In this document: positions 15,436 to 24,712 of the stretch, piece after piece | Numbering within the stretch: position 1 is the stretch's first letter | Layout: every line of letters starts with the position of its first letter | From: Shewanella atlantica | Lineage (GTDB): Bacteria; Pseudomonadota; Gammaproteobacteria; Enterobacterales; Shewanellaceae | Length of the DNA stretch: 64,000 nucleotides | Direction: 5' to 3' | NCBI RefSeq assembly: GCF_003966265.1 | Contig: NZ_RXNV01000011.1 | Coordinates: 62,001 to 126,000, forward strand | The notes under the pieces: generated by a model | Database searches by the model: none | What the model saw: the letters and a program-made list of their open reading frames with translations, nothing else | What the model was told of the DNA's origin: nothing | Made by a program: the position numbers and the translations under genes

Positions 15436-17544
15436 ATGAGTCATTTTGAATCGAACAATAAGCGCAACAAATTAGCCTATCTGCTGAGCCTGTTTATGGT
15501 TATCACCCCGCAGTTAGCCCATTCACAACAACTTTTAGCTCAGGCGAATACAGCCGAGCATACGGCGCACAGTCACAGGGATACAAAAGCGGCAACTTAC
15601 TCTTGCCCTATGCATCCGGAGGAGACCAGTCATGAGGAGGGAAGCCGCTGCTCTAAGTGCAACATGTTCCTTACTCTCAATGAAGAATCTGAGGAAGAAG
15701 GCGGAGCCAAGACTAACTTAAGTGCAAGCGAGCAAAAGACCTATGTCTGCCCCATGCACCCAGAAGAAACGAGTCATGAGGCGGGAAGTCGCTGCTCTAA
15801 GTGCAACATGTTCCTCACTCTCAATGAAGAATCTGAGGGAGAAGGCGGAGTAAAGACTAACCTAACTACCAACGAGCAGAAAACCTATGTCTGCCCTATG
15901 CATCCGGATGAGACCAGTCATGAGGCGGGAAGTCGCTGCTCTATCTGTAATATGTTCCTCGTCAATGAAGAAGTTGAGGAAGAGGAGAGCAGTTCTCACG
16001 CTAACCTTGCTACCAACGAGCAGAAAACCTATGTCTGCCCTATGCATCCGGACGAGACCAGTCATGAGGCGGGAAGCCGCTGTCCGATATGTAACATGTT
16101 CCTCGTCAATGAAGGAGTTGAGGAAGAAGAAGGCGGAGTAAAGACTAACCTAACTACCAACGAGCAAAAGACCTATGTCTGCCCTATGCATCCGGACGAG
16201 ACCAGTCATGAGGCGGGAAGTCGCTGTCCGATATGTAATATGTTCCTCGTCGAAGAGGAGGAAGAGGAGGAAGGGAGCGTCGATCACTCATCTCATGATA
16301 TGAGTAGTGCCACTGGAACCAAAACTGGGGACAAACACTCGGGTCATGCACATGAAGCTCAAGAGACAAAGACACCGGCAGATACCGTCTTCAATAGCGC
16401 CAAGCCAGACCTTCTCAATGATGAAGCAAATATCAAGTATGTCTGCCCTATGCATGCCCATATCATCAGCGATGTGCCGGGGACATGCCCAATCTGTGGC
16501 ATGAACCTGGAAAAAGTTGAGCTAGGCGGAAACAGCAAGGAGATCCAAATTGATGTTTCGGGCGGCATGCAACAGGCATTAGCCCTTAAGGTTGCCAGAG
16601 TCGAGAAGGATACACTTTGGAAGTTTGTCCAAACCGTGGGCCAGATAGATTATGACGAAAGCCGGATAAATCATATCCATGCACGTGTGAATGGCTGGAT
16701 AGAGAAGCTCACCATCGAGTCAGTCGGTGACAAAATTACCAAAGGGCAGCTGCTATATGAGATCTACTCTCCCGATCTCATCAATGCCCAGGATGATTTT
16801 CTGCTCGCGCAAGATACCTTAAAGCGCTCAGGAAACGATGCAAACTATAAAGACTTAGTGAGAAAAGCCGGCCTGAGGTTGGAGTTACTCGGCTTTAACA
16901 AGAGTCAGATTAAGGCTCTGGCCAAATCTAAGCAGACTCAATATCGAGTCCCATTCTACGCTAAGAGTGACGGCATAGTTAAGGCTCTATCTGTCAGAGA
17001 CGGTATGTATATCCAGCCATCGACCGAAGTCATGTCTGTGGTCGATCTATCCAAGGTTTGGGTCATCGCCGATGTATTTGAAAATGAGCAGAGCTGGCTT
17101 GAGATAGGCCAGAAAGCCGAAGTCTCCGTACCGGCTATGGGTATCAAGGGAATAGAGGGGCAAATTGACTATATCTATCCGGAGCTCGATGCCGTTACCC
17201 GTAGCTTAAGAGTCAGAATCGTAGTGAAGAACAAGGGTGTCGAACTGAGACCTAATACGCTGGCTAAGATCGACATATTTGGTGGCCCCAACAGAGATAC
17301 CTTAGTCATCCCCCAGGAAGCCTTGATTCAGACGGGCAAAGAGAACCGAGTCATAGTGAAGCAGGAGAACAACAGCTTTACCGCTCGCAAGGTGACCGTA
17401 GGCATGCTCAGCCAAGGCAAGGCAGAGATCAAAAATGGCCTTAAAGAGGGCGAACGCGTAGTGACTTCGGGTCAATTTCTTCTCGACTCAGAAGCCAGTC
17501 TCAAGGGCAGTTTAATGCGCCTCAGCAGCGGCCACCAGCATTAA
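15436..17544 (+). CDS. cusB: CusB-type efflux adaptor with six HMBD modules (five in tandem)
   Basis: Periplasmic membrane-fusion protein of a heavy-metal RND pump, 702 residues where about 400-500 is common. After a signal peptide (LAYLLSLFMVITPQLAHS) come five 48-residue repeats, each with CPMHPxETSHExGSRC and CxxCNMFL and an acidic Glu-rich linker. A sixth, canonical HMBD follows (YVCPMHAHIISDVPGTCPIC). The adaptor proper runs from about residue 375: barrel-sandwich and helical hairpin (GWIEKLTIESVGDKITKGQL), then beta-barrel (VWVIADVFENEQSWL) and a C-terminal domain. It is 12 bp from a small ORF that is coupled to cusA. Confidence 0.93.
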   Translation: MSHFESNNKRNKLAYLLSLFMVITPQLAHSQQLLAQANTAEHTAHSHRDTKAATYSCPMHPEETSHEEGSRCSKCNMFLTLNEESEEEGGAKTNLSASEQKTYVCPMHPEETSHEAGSRCSKCNMFLTLNEESEGEGGVKTNLTTNEQKTYVCPMHPDETSHEAGSRCSICNMFLVNEEVEEEESSSHANLATNEQKTYVCPMHPDETSHEAGSRCPICNMFLVNEGVEEEEGGVKTNLTTNEQKTYVCPMHPDETSHEAGSRCPICNMFLVEEEEEEEGSVDHSSHDMSSATGTKTGDKHSGHAHEAQETKTPADTVFNSAKPDLLNDEANIKYVCPMHAHIISDVPGTCPICGMNLEKVELGGNSKEIQIDVSGGMQQALALKVARVEKDTLWKFVQTVGQIDYDESRINHIHARVNGWIEKLTIESVGDKITKGQLLYEIYSPDLINAQDDFLLAQDTLKRSGNDANYKDLVRKAGLRLELLGFNKSQIKALAKSKQTQYRVPFYAKSDGIVKALSVRDGMYIQPSTEVMSVVDLSKVWVIADVFENEQSWLEIGQKAEVSVPAMGIKGIEGQIDYIYPELDAVTRSLRVRIVVKNKGVELRPNTLAKIDIFGGPNRDTLVIPQEALIQTGKENRVIVKQENNSFTARKVTVGMLSQGKAEIKNGLKEGERVVTSGQFLLDSEASLKGSLMRLSSGHQH
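15604..16323 (+). repeat. 144-bp tandem repeat inside cusB (5 copies)
   Basis: The TGCCC(T/C)ATGCA(C/T)CC core recurs at 15604, 15748, 15892, 16036 and 16180, an exact 144 bp period that keeps frame. Copies 3-5 change SKC to SIC or PIC and carry shorter acidic linkers, so the array has diverged in two blocks. Confidence 0.95.
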
Positions 17545-17556
17545 AGGAGAGGGTTC

Positions 17557-17676
17557 ATGCATAACAAGATTAACGATGAAGCCTCTATGAAGCGAAGGCT
17601 CACTATGCTGGTGATCGATAAGGTTGCAGCTCTGATAACCAGACTATCTACTTTGGATAATAGGAGGAGTAGGTAA
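17557..17676 (+). CDS. Small ORF (39 aa) between cusB and cusA
   Basis: ATG at 17557 lies 6 nt after AAAGGAGAGGG-type sequence, an excellent Shine-Dalgarno. The ORF encodes a basic 39-residue peptide (starts MHNKINDEASMKRRLTMLVI; ends LDNRRSR) and its TAA overlaps the cusA ATG (TAATG). The cusA Shine-Dalgarno (TAGGAGGAGTAGG) lies inside its last codons. It has no signal peptide, and one moderately hydrophobic helix (LTMLVIDKVAALITRL). Its role could be translational coupling for cusA, or a small amphipathic peptide. No homologue is known to me. Confidence 0.55.
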   Translation: MHNKINDEASMKRRLTMLVIDKVAALITRLSTLDNRRSR

Positions 17677-20600
17677 TGCTTAAGAAAATTATCGAAGCCT
17701 CTATCAAGCAACGTCTCATGGTATTGATCATCACGATTATGATCACTGTATGGGGTGTTCAAGAGCTGAGAAATACGCCGTTAGATGCCCTTCCGGATCT
17801 TTCCGATGTACAGGTGATCATTAAAACCCCGTTCCCCGGACAGGCCCCCAAGCTTGTCGAGGAGCAGGTGACTTACCCGCTATCCACGGCCATGCTTGCC
17901 GTACCCGGCGCCAAGACCGTTCGAGGCTACTCTTTCTTCGGTGACTCCTACGTGTATGTCATTTTCGAAGATGGTACCGATATCTACTGGGCAAGATCCC
18001 GGGTTCTGGAATACCTCAACCAGGTCAGCAGCCGTTTACCCCAAGGTATACAACCCTCTTTGGGCCCGGACGCTTCCGGAGTTGGCTGGATATTCGAATA
18101 TGCCTTAGTGGACAGATCCGGTAATTTAGACCTGTCTCAACTAAAGAGCCTGCAAGACTGGTATCTGAAACTGGAACTCCAAAGTGTTGCAGGAGTCTCC
18201 GAAGTTGCCACCGTTGGCGGCATGGAACAGACCTACCAGATAGTGATCGAACCCGACAAGTTGGCCATCTATCAGCTGGATATAGCCTCGATTAAGAATG
18301 CGATTGCTAAGTCGAATACCGAAGCCGGTGGCTCGGTTATCGAGATGGCCGAAGCCGAATATATGGTGCGGGCCAAAGGCTATCGACAGACATTGGATGA
18401 TTTCAGAGAGATCCCCTTAGGGATAACCAGTCCCTCCGGTACACCTCTGTTACTTAAAGATGTAGCTACCATTCGAAAAGGGCCAGCTTCCCGCCGCGGT
18501 ATTGCCGAGCTCGATGGTGAAGGTGAAGTGGTTGGCGGCATCATAGTCATGCGATATGGCGAGAATGCATTAGCGACTATCGAAGCGGTAAAGAACAAGC
18601 TGGAACAGCTTAAAGCGGGTCTCCCGGAAGGGGTTGAGATCATCCCGACCTACGACAGATCTCAGCTGATCGAAAGCTCGGTGGAAAACCTGCTCCACAA
18701 GGTTGTAGAGGAGATGTTTGTTGTCGGCCTGGTGTGTCTGCTTTTCTTACTGCATGCTCGATCGACACTCGTTGCCGTGATCACCTTGCCTTTGGCTATT
18801 CTCATTGCCTTTATCGTGATGAACAAGATGGGGGTCAATGCCAATATTATGAGTCTGGGTGGCATTGCAATCGCTATCGGGGCAGTGGTCGATGGCGCCA
18901 TCGTCATGATCGAGAATATGCATAAGCATCTCGAGCATTTTAAAGAGGAATATCAACGCCCGCCAAACAACCAAGAGCACTGGAAGATCGTCACAGAGGC
19001 GTCCATAGAGGTCGGTCCCGCACTGTTCTTCTCACTGCTGATCATTACGTTAAGTTTCGTGCCGGTCTTTGCATTAGAGGCTCAGGAGGGACGGTTATTC
19101 AGCCCCCTTGCCTATACGAAGACCTTTGCGATGGCCGCAGCGGCCCTGCTGTCAATAACCTTAGTGCCAATTCTTATGGGCTTCTTCATTCGAGGAAAGA
19201 TCCCTAAAGAGACCAGTAATCCAATCAGCCGGGTGTTGATAGCAATCTATAAGCCCGCGCTGACTCTGGTGTTAAGGTTTCCAAAGATCACACTCGTTGT
19301 CGCCGTCATAACCCTACTCAGCGCCTGGTATCCTCTGAATAACTTAGGCAGTGAATTTATGCCTGAGCTTGAAGAGGGCGACCTGCTCTATATGCCTACC
19401 GCACTACCTGGGATCAGTGCCAGTAAGGCGGCTGAGATACTGCAGCAAACCGACCGCCTGATAAAAACGGTACCTGAGGTCAAGCGGGTATTTGGTAAAG
19501 TCGGCAGGGCCGAAACGGCAACCGATCCTGCGCCGCTGACGATGCTTGAAACCACCATCATGTTGAATCCGAGAGATGAGTGGAGAGAGGGCGTCGAGCT
19601 ACAAGATATTATCGACCAGTTGCAACAGACGGTAAAAGTTCCCGGCCTGACTAACGCCTGGGTTCAACCCATCAAAACCCGCATCGATATGCTCTCTACC
19701 GGTATCAAGACTCCGGTAGGCATCAAGATAACGGGCGCCGATGTCGATGAACTGCAGAAAATTGGTACCAATATCGAAGCCATACTCAGTAAACTGCCCA
19801 ATACCAAGTCAGCCTATGCCGAGCGGGTTGGCGGTGGCCGATATATAGATATCACGCCTAAACTCGATGTGGCCTCCCGCTATGACATGACGCTCACCGA
19901 CATACAGGATGTGGTCCGTTATGCCATCGGCGGCATGGAGATAGGCGAGTCGGTACAGGGCGCGGAGCGATATCCGATCAACCTGCGTTACCCCAGAGAG
20001 CTCAGGGATAATATCGAGAAACTCAGGGAGCTTCCCGTGATCACCAAGACGGGGCATTACCTACCGCTGCGCAACCTGGCCGATATAGAGATCACCGATG
20101 GGGCACCTATGCTCAAGAGTGAAAATGGTCGCCTGATATCCTGGGTATTTGTCGATATTGAGGGCACCTCAATTGGCGAGTATATCGATGAGGCTAAACT
20201 GGCGCTGGATAACGAACTCACTATACCTCCCAGGTATAGCTATGGTTTCGCTGGCCAGTATGAGTATATGCAACGAGTCGATGCCAAACTGAAAAAAGTG
20301 ATACCTATGGCACTCGGGGTTATCTTTATTCTGCTTATGATGACTTTCGGTTCGACACTGCAGGCCGGAATTATCATGCTCAGCCTGCCATTTGCCTTGG
20401 TTGGCAGCACCTGGTTACTCTATGCGCTGGAATACAACATGTCGGTTGCTGTCGCGGTTGGTATGATTGCACTAGCCGGGGTAGCGGCCGAATTCGGGGT
20501 GGTGATGTTGGTCTATCTGAATAACGCCATCAAGCACAGAAAAGAGACGGGTGGCTATGAATCTGTCACAGATCTGAAGGAAGCCTTAATCGAAGGTGCA

Positions 20601-20813
20601 GTCATGCGCATTCGCCCAAAGGCCATGACAGTTGCGACCATCTTCTTCGGGCTCTTGCCCATCATGTGGGGCGCGGGGTCGGGTAATGATGTGATGCAGA
20701 AGATCGCCGCACCTATGATAGGCGGCATGGTCACGGCCCCTTTACTATCACTTTTCGTGTTACCGGCACTTTACCTGATAATTTACGGCAGAAAGCTAAA
20801 CTCGACACAGTAA
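17676..20813 (+). CDS. cusA: CusA-type heavy-metal RND efflux pump
   Basis: Inner-membrane proton-driven exporter of 1045 residues, usual length for CusA/CzcA. Seen are the N-terminal TM1 (LMVLIITIMITVWGV), the porter start TPLDALPDLSDVQVII, the TM4 motif AIGAVVDGAIVMIENMHKHL, and the TM10 segment ALAGVAAEFGVVMLVYLNNA, which follows the monovalent-cation (Cu/Ag) CusA form. Partner CusB lies upstream. No CusC outer-membrane channel, CusF or CusRS lies in the window, so a TolC-type channel elsewhere is expected. Substrate (Cu or Ag rather than Zn/Co/Cd) is inferred from these motifs and the HMBD-rich neighbours. Confidence 0.94.
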   Translation: MLKKIIEASIKQRLMVLIITIMITVWGVQELRNTPLDALPDLSDVQVIIKTPFPGQAPKLVEEQVTYPLSTAMLAVPGAKTVRGYSFFGDSYVYVIFEDGTDIYWARSRVLEYLNQVSSRLPQGIQPSLGPDASGVGWIFEYALVDRSGNLDLSQLKSLQDWYLKLELQSVAGVSEVATVGGMEQTYQIVIEPDKLAIYQLDIASIKNAIAKSNTEAGGSVIEMAEAEYMVRAKGYRQTLDDFREIPLGITSPSGTPLLLKDVATIRKGPASRRGIAELDGEGEVVGGIIVMRYGENALATIEAVKNKLEQLKAGLPEGVEIIPTYDRSQLIESSVENLLHKVVEEMFVVGLVCLLFLLHARSTLVAVITLPLAILIAFIVMNKMGVNANIMSLGGIAIAIGAVVDGAIVMIENMHKHLEHFKEEYQRPPNNQEHWKIVTEASIEVGPALFFSLLIITLSFVPVFALEAQEGRLFSPLAYTKTFAMAAAALLSITLVPILMGFFIRGKIPKETSNPISRVLIAIYKPALTLVLRFPKITLVVAVITLLSAWYPLNNLGSEFMPELEEGDLLYMPTALPGISASKAAEILQQTDRLIKTVPEVKRVFGKVGRAETATDPAPLTMLETTIMLNPRDEWREGVELQDIIDQLQQTVKVPGLTNAWVQPIKTRIDMLSTGIKTPVGIKITGADVDELQKIGTNIEAILSKLPNTKSAYAERVGGGRYIDITPKLDVASRYDMTLTDIQDVVRYAIGGMEIGESVQGAERYPINLRYPRELRDNIEKLRELPVITKTGHYLPLRNLADIEITDGAPMLKSENGRLISWVFVDIEGTSIGEYIDEAKLALDNELTIPPRYSYGFAGQYEYMQRVDAKLKKVIPMALGVIFILLMMTFGSTLQAGIIMLSLPFALVGSTWLLYALEYNMSVAVAVGMIALAGVAAEFGVVMLVYLNNAIKHRKETGGYESVTDLKEALIEGAVMRIRPKAMTVATIFFGLLPIMWGAGSGNDVMQKIAAPMIGGMVTAPLLSLFVLPALYLIIYGRKLNSTQ

Positions 20814-20840
20814 TACCAATTGGTATCTGTCGTCATTAAT

Positions 20841-20874
20841 AAAGAGCACAGCCCATTGATGGGCTGTGCTCTTT
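20841..20874. terminator. Bidirectional terminator between cusA and the chemoreceptor gene
   Basis: A perfect 16 bp stem AAAGAGCACAGCCCAT / ATGGGCTGTGCTCTTT with a 2 nt loop lies between convergent genes; its own A and T ends serve as short T-runs on both strands. Confidence 0.85.
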
Positions 20875-20902
20875 AGTATCTAAAACAACACTCTGGACAA
20901 GC

Positions 20903-22936
20903 TTATAAACGAAATCGCTTCACGGAACGGGTAAGCGAACGCGCAAGTTCATTCACCTCTGCACTGCGGTCGGCCACCCCACTCGCCTCTTGGGCATTTT
21001 GATTAGCAGTACTCAGGGTTTCCCCCATGCTGACCTCAATATTCTGACTATCGGCTAACTGTTCATCTGCGACCTGAGCAATATGTTTACTCATCTGCTC
21101 AATCGTACTCAAGGAGGCATCCATATGTTCAATCGCCAGTCCCAGTTCCCGACTCTGAATGACGCACTGTTCCGCTTTAGACTGCCCGAGAGAGATGGAG
21201 TCGGCTACCGACTCGGTTTCCTGCTGCAGCGCCGTAATTGTCGTCTGGATCTCGGCGGTAGACTCTTGGGTTCGCATCGCTAAGGTTCGCACCTCATCGG
21301 CAACCACCGCAAACCCCCTGCCATGCTCGCCCGCTCTGGCCGACTCAATCGCCGCATTCAGCGCCAGTAGATTGGTCTGTTCGGCTATTCCGACAATCGT
21401 ATCTAAGATCCCACCGATATTTTTACTGTGATGACTCAAGCGAGACATCACCTCTACCGACTCACTGAGCCCATTTGACAAGTTTTGAATCGTTTCGCTG
21501 TTAGTACCTGCTATGCCTTTAATTTCACGACTGCTTTTTGATGCCTGAGTCACGTTGTCGGCAGTCGTATCGGCTTCATTCTTAACCACAGTCGAGCTAG
21601 CAAACAGCTGCTCGGCTCTTAATCTGACGTTTTCCACCCGTTCAATCTGCTCCGCGGCGACAGATGCAATACGCTGACTCTGCTGACTGGAGGCTAACGC
21701 TGAATCATCAAGAGAGTGTGCATTTTCACTAATCTCATTGAGCAACTGAGTCAGATCCTGAGACAACTTATTAATATTGTCGGTCAAGGTGCCGAACTCA
21801 TCATCAGTTCGCTTAGTGATACGCTGAGACAGATCCCCGTCGGCAATACGTGCCAGAGCACGATTAACAGATTGAAGGGGTCCCAACATGGCTCTGGTGG
21901 TAACGATTGAGATAAAGCTCGCCATCAACACCAATGCGAGTATAATGGCCAAAGTCTCACCGGCGGAGATCTTATCTTTTGCCGTTGCTTGCAATTGAAC
22001 CAGGCGTTGGTCGGCTAAGTTGGCCAGTAGATCGAGTTGCTCATAACTGGCTGCGAAGCTCTGCTCTGCCTTAGTGTAAGCCCCCTGTGCTAGCTCCCCT
22101 TGGTCTATGATGCGATGCTGCAACAGGTACAGCTCTCCAGGTTGAAGTAAATATTGCTTCAACAGATCTACTTTTTGGGAAAACTCTCCCATGGTGGCTT
22201 GAATGCTTAAGGGTTCGGCCTGCCTTCTTAAAAAATCGAAATTAGTTGTCAGGTTACTCATTAAAAAGCCAATATCTTCCTGATGAGCCGTCACTCCTGA
22301 AGCGATATCGACTCGAGTCAGTCCGGACATGGTATTTCCCATGGTAAATAACATGTCATCGATTCTGGTGCCCGTGCCAATGACCTCTTCTAACAAACGA
22401 GCCTCTTGTGGAGCCGAAATCAGCTCCAGATCGAGCATCATGTTACTCGCATCGAAACGGTCTTTTTCAAACTCTTTGTAGCGCTCTTGAAACCTGCGTT
22501 CAGTTTCTATAATGGTCATCTTTGCCTCAAACAATTTATTACTCTCTGCAAGAAATTGTCGAAACTCCACTTCGGCCAGCTTAAGTGAATTGAGCATTTT
22601 ACTCTGATCCAAGACTTTGCCCTTAAGCCTGGATAACTCCTTATCATAGCGGTTTTGTAACTGAATAAATTGATTCTGACTGCTGTCCAGTTCGGAGCGC
22701 TCTTTGTGAGTGTTAGCGACGGCTAATAACTTTACCATCTTCAGGAGTGTCAACTGCAGCGCATGGCTCTGCTTTAACACCGGCACAGCCAGCGTTTCAA
22801 CATTTTGATTGGCAAGATTTATCTGACTAAGGGAGTAATAGAAAAAGCTGCTGCCAGCAATGAGCAGCACACCAATAGCGCTAAAGCCTAAGGTGATTTT
22901 TTGTCGAATGCTAAACTGTAAATTCATCATAGACAA
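20903..22936 (-). CDS. Methyl-accepting chemotaxis protein with periplasmic helical sensor
   Basis: 677-residue chemoreceptor. TM1 is at about residues 14-32, followed by a roughly 300-residue periplasmic helical region and TM2 near 333-353 (LAIILALVLMASFISIVTT). A HAMP domain follows (NRALARIADGDLSQRITKRT). The signalling tip is IVGIAEQTNLLALNAAIESA, followed by RAGEHGRGFAVVADEVRTLA. No C-terminal CheR-tethering pentapeptide is present (ends SVKRFRL). The ligand is unknown. It stands alone, convergent with cusA, and is not part of the che cluster at 43-51 kb. Confidence 0.93.
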   Translation of the reverse strand: MSMMNLQFSIRQKITLGFSAIGVLLIAGSSFFYYSLSQINLANQNVETLAVPVLKQSHALQLTLLKMVKLLAVANTHKERSELDSSQNQFIQLQNRYDKELSRLKGKVLDQSKMLNSLKLAEVEFRQFLAESNKLFEAKMTIIETERRFQERYKEFEKDRFDASNMMLDLELISAPQEARLLEEVIGTGTRIDDMLFTMGNTMSGLTRVDIASGVTAHQEDIGFLMSNLTTNFDFLRRQAEPLSIQATMGEFSQKVDLLKQYLLQPGELYLLQHRIIDQGELAQGAYTKAEQSFAASYEQLDLLANLADQRLVQLQATAKDKISAGETLAIILALVLMASFISIVTTRAMLGPLQSVNRALARIADGDLSQRITKRTDDEFGTLTDNINKLSQDLTQLLNEISENAHSLDDSALASSQQSQRIASVAAEQIERVENVRLRAEQLFASSTVVKNEADTTADNVTQASKSSREIKGIAGTNSETIQNLSNGLSESVEVMSRLSHHSKNIGGILDTIVGIAEQTNLLALNAAIESARAGEHGRGFAVVADEVRTLAMRTQESTAEIQTTITALQQETESVADSISLGQSKAEQCVIQSRELGLAIEHMDASLSTIEQMSKHIAQVADEQLADSQNIEVSMGETLSTANQNAQEASGVADRSAEVNELARSLTRSVKRFRL

Positions 22937-23063
22937 ACCTATATTTAACGCACTGAAGTCAAAACCTAAGCGGCACGACTTAACCCGAATTCAGGTTATT
23001 TAATAGTATTTAAGTTTAGCGCAATTTTTCACCTCTCATAAATGAAGAGTCCAAATGCTCTCT

Positions 23064-23852
23064 TTAGCTATTAAGCGCAATCACTGAGAAAAAACCACCC
23101 TGGGGATCATTGATAACGGCAAAGCGCCCCACTTTCGGAATATTGGTGGGAGGTACACAAATTTTGCCACCAAGTTTGGCCGCTTTAACCACTGTTTCAT
23201 CGCAATCTTCCACGGTAAAATAGAGCATCCAATGGGGTGCGATATCTCCCCACTCCTCCGTCATCTCCATCATGCCGCCAAAAGATTGCCCATCAACCAG
23301 CCACTCTGTGTATTCAAAATCCGGCATATCACCGGGCTGCACCTTCCAGCCTAAAATTTTAGGGTAAAACTGTTTTGCAAGCTCAGTATTTCGGCAGGCT
23401 AACTCTACCCAGCAAAGCGTCCCAACCTCTCCTCTTTTCCCCGCACCTATATGCTCACCCGCTTGCCATATCGCAAACTTTGCCCCTTCGGGATCACTGA
23501 GCAAGGCCATTCTGCCTGCCGTACCGACATCGTGGGGTCCAAGCAACAACTCCCCGCCACAGGACCTCGCTAGCTCTATGGTGTCATCGACACTATCGAC
23601 GGCAAAGTAGACGGTCCAGTTAGTCGGCTCTCCCTGAGAGCTCATCTCTGCATGCATCTGATAAGCTGCACCTATCTCATCGGTTTCGTCACCAATGACC
23701 AGGTTAAACATGGTATATACGCCGTCAGGAATAGGCATATCCTGCAAACTCCAGCCTAACAAAGCACTATAAAAATGCTTTCCCGCACTCGCATCGTGAC
23801 TGGCGAGCTCAACCCAACATGGTTGCCCCTGGATATATCGTTCGACTTTCAT
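23064..23852 (-). CDS. Tandem VOC (glyoxalase/bleomycin-resistance fold) protein
   Basis: 262 residues made of two VOC modules, each opening with a near-identical segment: CWVELASHDASAGKHFYSAL and CWVELACRNTELAKQFYPKI, both followed by LGW. The start is the ATG at 23852 with AAAGG 8 nt upstream; a GTG three codons earlier is possible. Similar double-VOC proteins are annotated as glyoxalase-like or hydroxylase-like, with unknown substrate. Metal ligands cannot be assigned confidently by eye. Function is not proposed. Confidence 0.85.
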   Translation of the reverse strand: MKVERYIQGQPCWVELASHDASAGKHFYSALLGWSLQDMPIPDGVYTMFNLVIGDETDEIGAAYQMHAEMSSQGEPTNWTVYFAVDSVDDTIELARSCGGELLLGPHDVGTAGRMALLSDPEGAKFAIWQAGEHIGAGKRGEVGTLCWVELACRNTELAKQFYPKILGWKVQPGDMPDFEYTEWLVDGQSFGGMMEMTEEWGDIAPHWMLYFTVEDCDETVVKAAKLGGKICVPPTNIPKVGRFAVINDPQGGFFSVIALNS

Positions 23853-24077
23853 AAACAGCACCTTTGGCTGACAAATAGAAACAATAAATAATCGTATCTA
23901 ACTGAATTTAGTTAAGCTTGTTTTGTGATTTCTGTCTATGCTAAATGAAATATAGTTACTCGCTTTGGTAAATATAGAGTATGTATAGCAATTTAAGCCG
24001 ATATAGATACTATTTTTAAGATTAGGAAATGTAACGAATTTTAAGTCTCAGGATGAAAACGATATTAAGGAAAGCCA

Positions 24078-24491
24078 ATGTCATTGACTCAAAAACAGAT
24101 CCTTTTAGTGCAACATTCATTCTCTCAGGTCGAGCCCATAGCAGATCAGGCCGCCGACATTTTTTACGGTGCACTTTTTAAAATAGACCCCTCACTAAAA
24201 CCTCTCTTTCGAAGCGATATAAAGGTGCAGGGACGCAAGTTGATGACAATGTTAAAGGCTGCCGTAGATGGCCTAAACGATCTCGATGCCTTAGTGCCAG
24301 TCCTGAAGCAGTTAGCCGAAAGGCACAATGGCTACGGTACGAAAAAAAGCCACTTCACTCCGGTGGGAAACGCTTTACTCTACACCCTGAAAACCGGGTT
24401 GGGAGAAGCCTACACAGAGGAGGTAAGACAGGCGTGGATCACGGTTATTCATCTGGTTGCCGACACGATGAAGCCAGAGATCGCAGCCTGA
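24078..24491 (+). CDS. Single-domain globin (flavohaemoglobin/Vitreoscilla type)
   Basis: 137-residue haem globin without a reductase domain. Proximal (F8) histidine is His83 in LAERHNGYG. The distal pocket shows Tyr30 (B10, in FYGALF) and Gln51 (E7), the pair typical of flavohaemoglobin-like globins that bind O2 and detoxify NO. AAGGAAAG precedes the ATG. It is divergent from the VOC gene; the gap contains a TAACT-GAATTT-AGTTA dyad at 23899-23914 of unknown meaning. A role in oxygen or NO handling is inferred from the family. Confidence 0.9.
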   Translation: MSLTQKQILLVQHSFSQVEPIADQAADIFYGALFKIDPSLKPLFRSDIKVQGRKLMTMLKAAVDGLNDLDALVPVLKQLAERHNGYGTKKSHFTPVGNALLYTLKTGLGEAYTEEVRQAWITVIHLVADTMKPEIAA

Positions 24492-24636
24492 TAAGTAAAC
24501 CGCTATTAAAAACAAAATAAACTCCATATACTGCTTTATGTATAGGGGAATTATGTCGTCTTATATTTCTGTCCGATATAACTATCCGAGAGTTCAACGG
24601 CTTAACTCGCTTTGAAAATTCAACTCGAGTCGAGCC

Positions 24637-24684
24637 TGATTGTGAATGATTGTGAATGATTGTGAATGATTGTGAATGATTGTG
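24637..24684. repeat. Decanucleotide tandem repeat (TGATTGTGAA, about 4.8 copies)
   Basis: Four perfect 10 bp units and an 8-base partial, ending 28 bp before the TTG start proposed for the diguanylate cyclase. The 10 bp period equals about one helical turn. Confidence 0.95.
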
Positions 24685-24712
24685 TAAGCTAAAGTCATCA
24701 TTGAGGTTTGTT

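Noticed and set aside
15862..16141. ORFs on both strands inside cusB
   Set aside because: Shadows of the 144-bp repeat in the adaptor gene.
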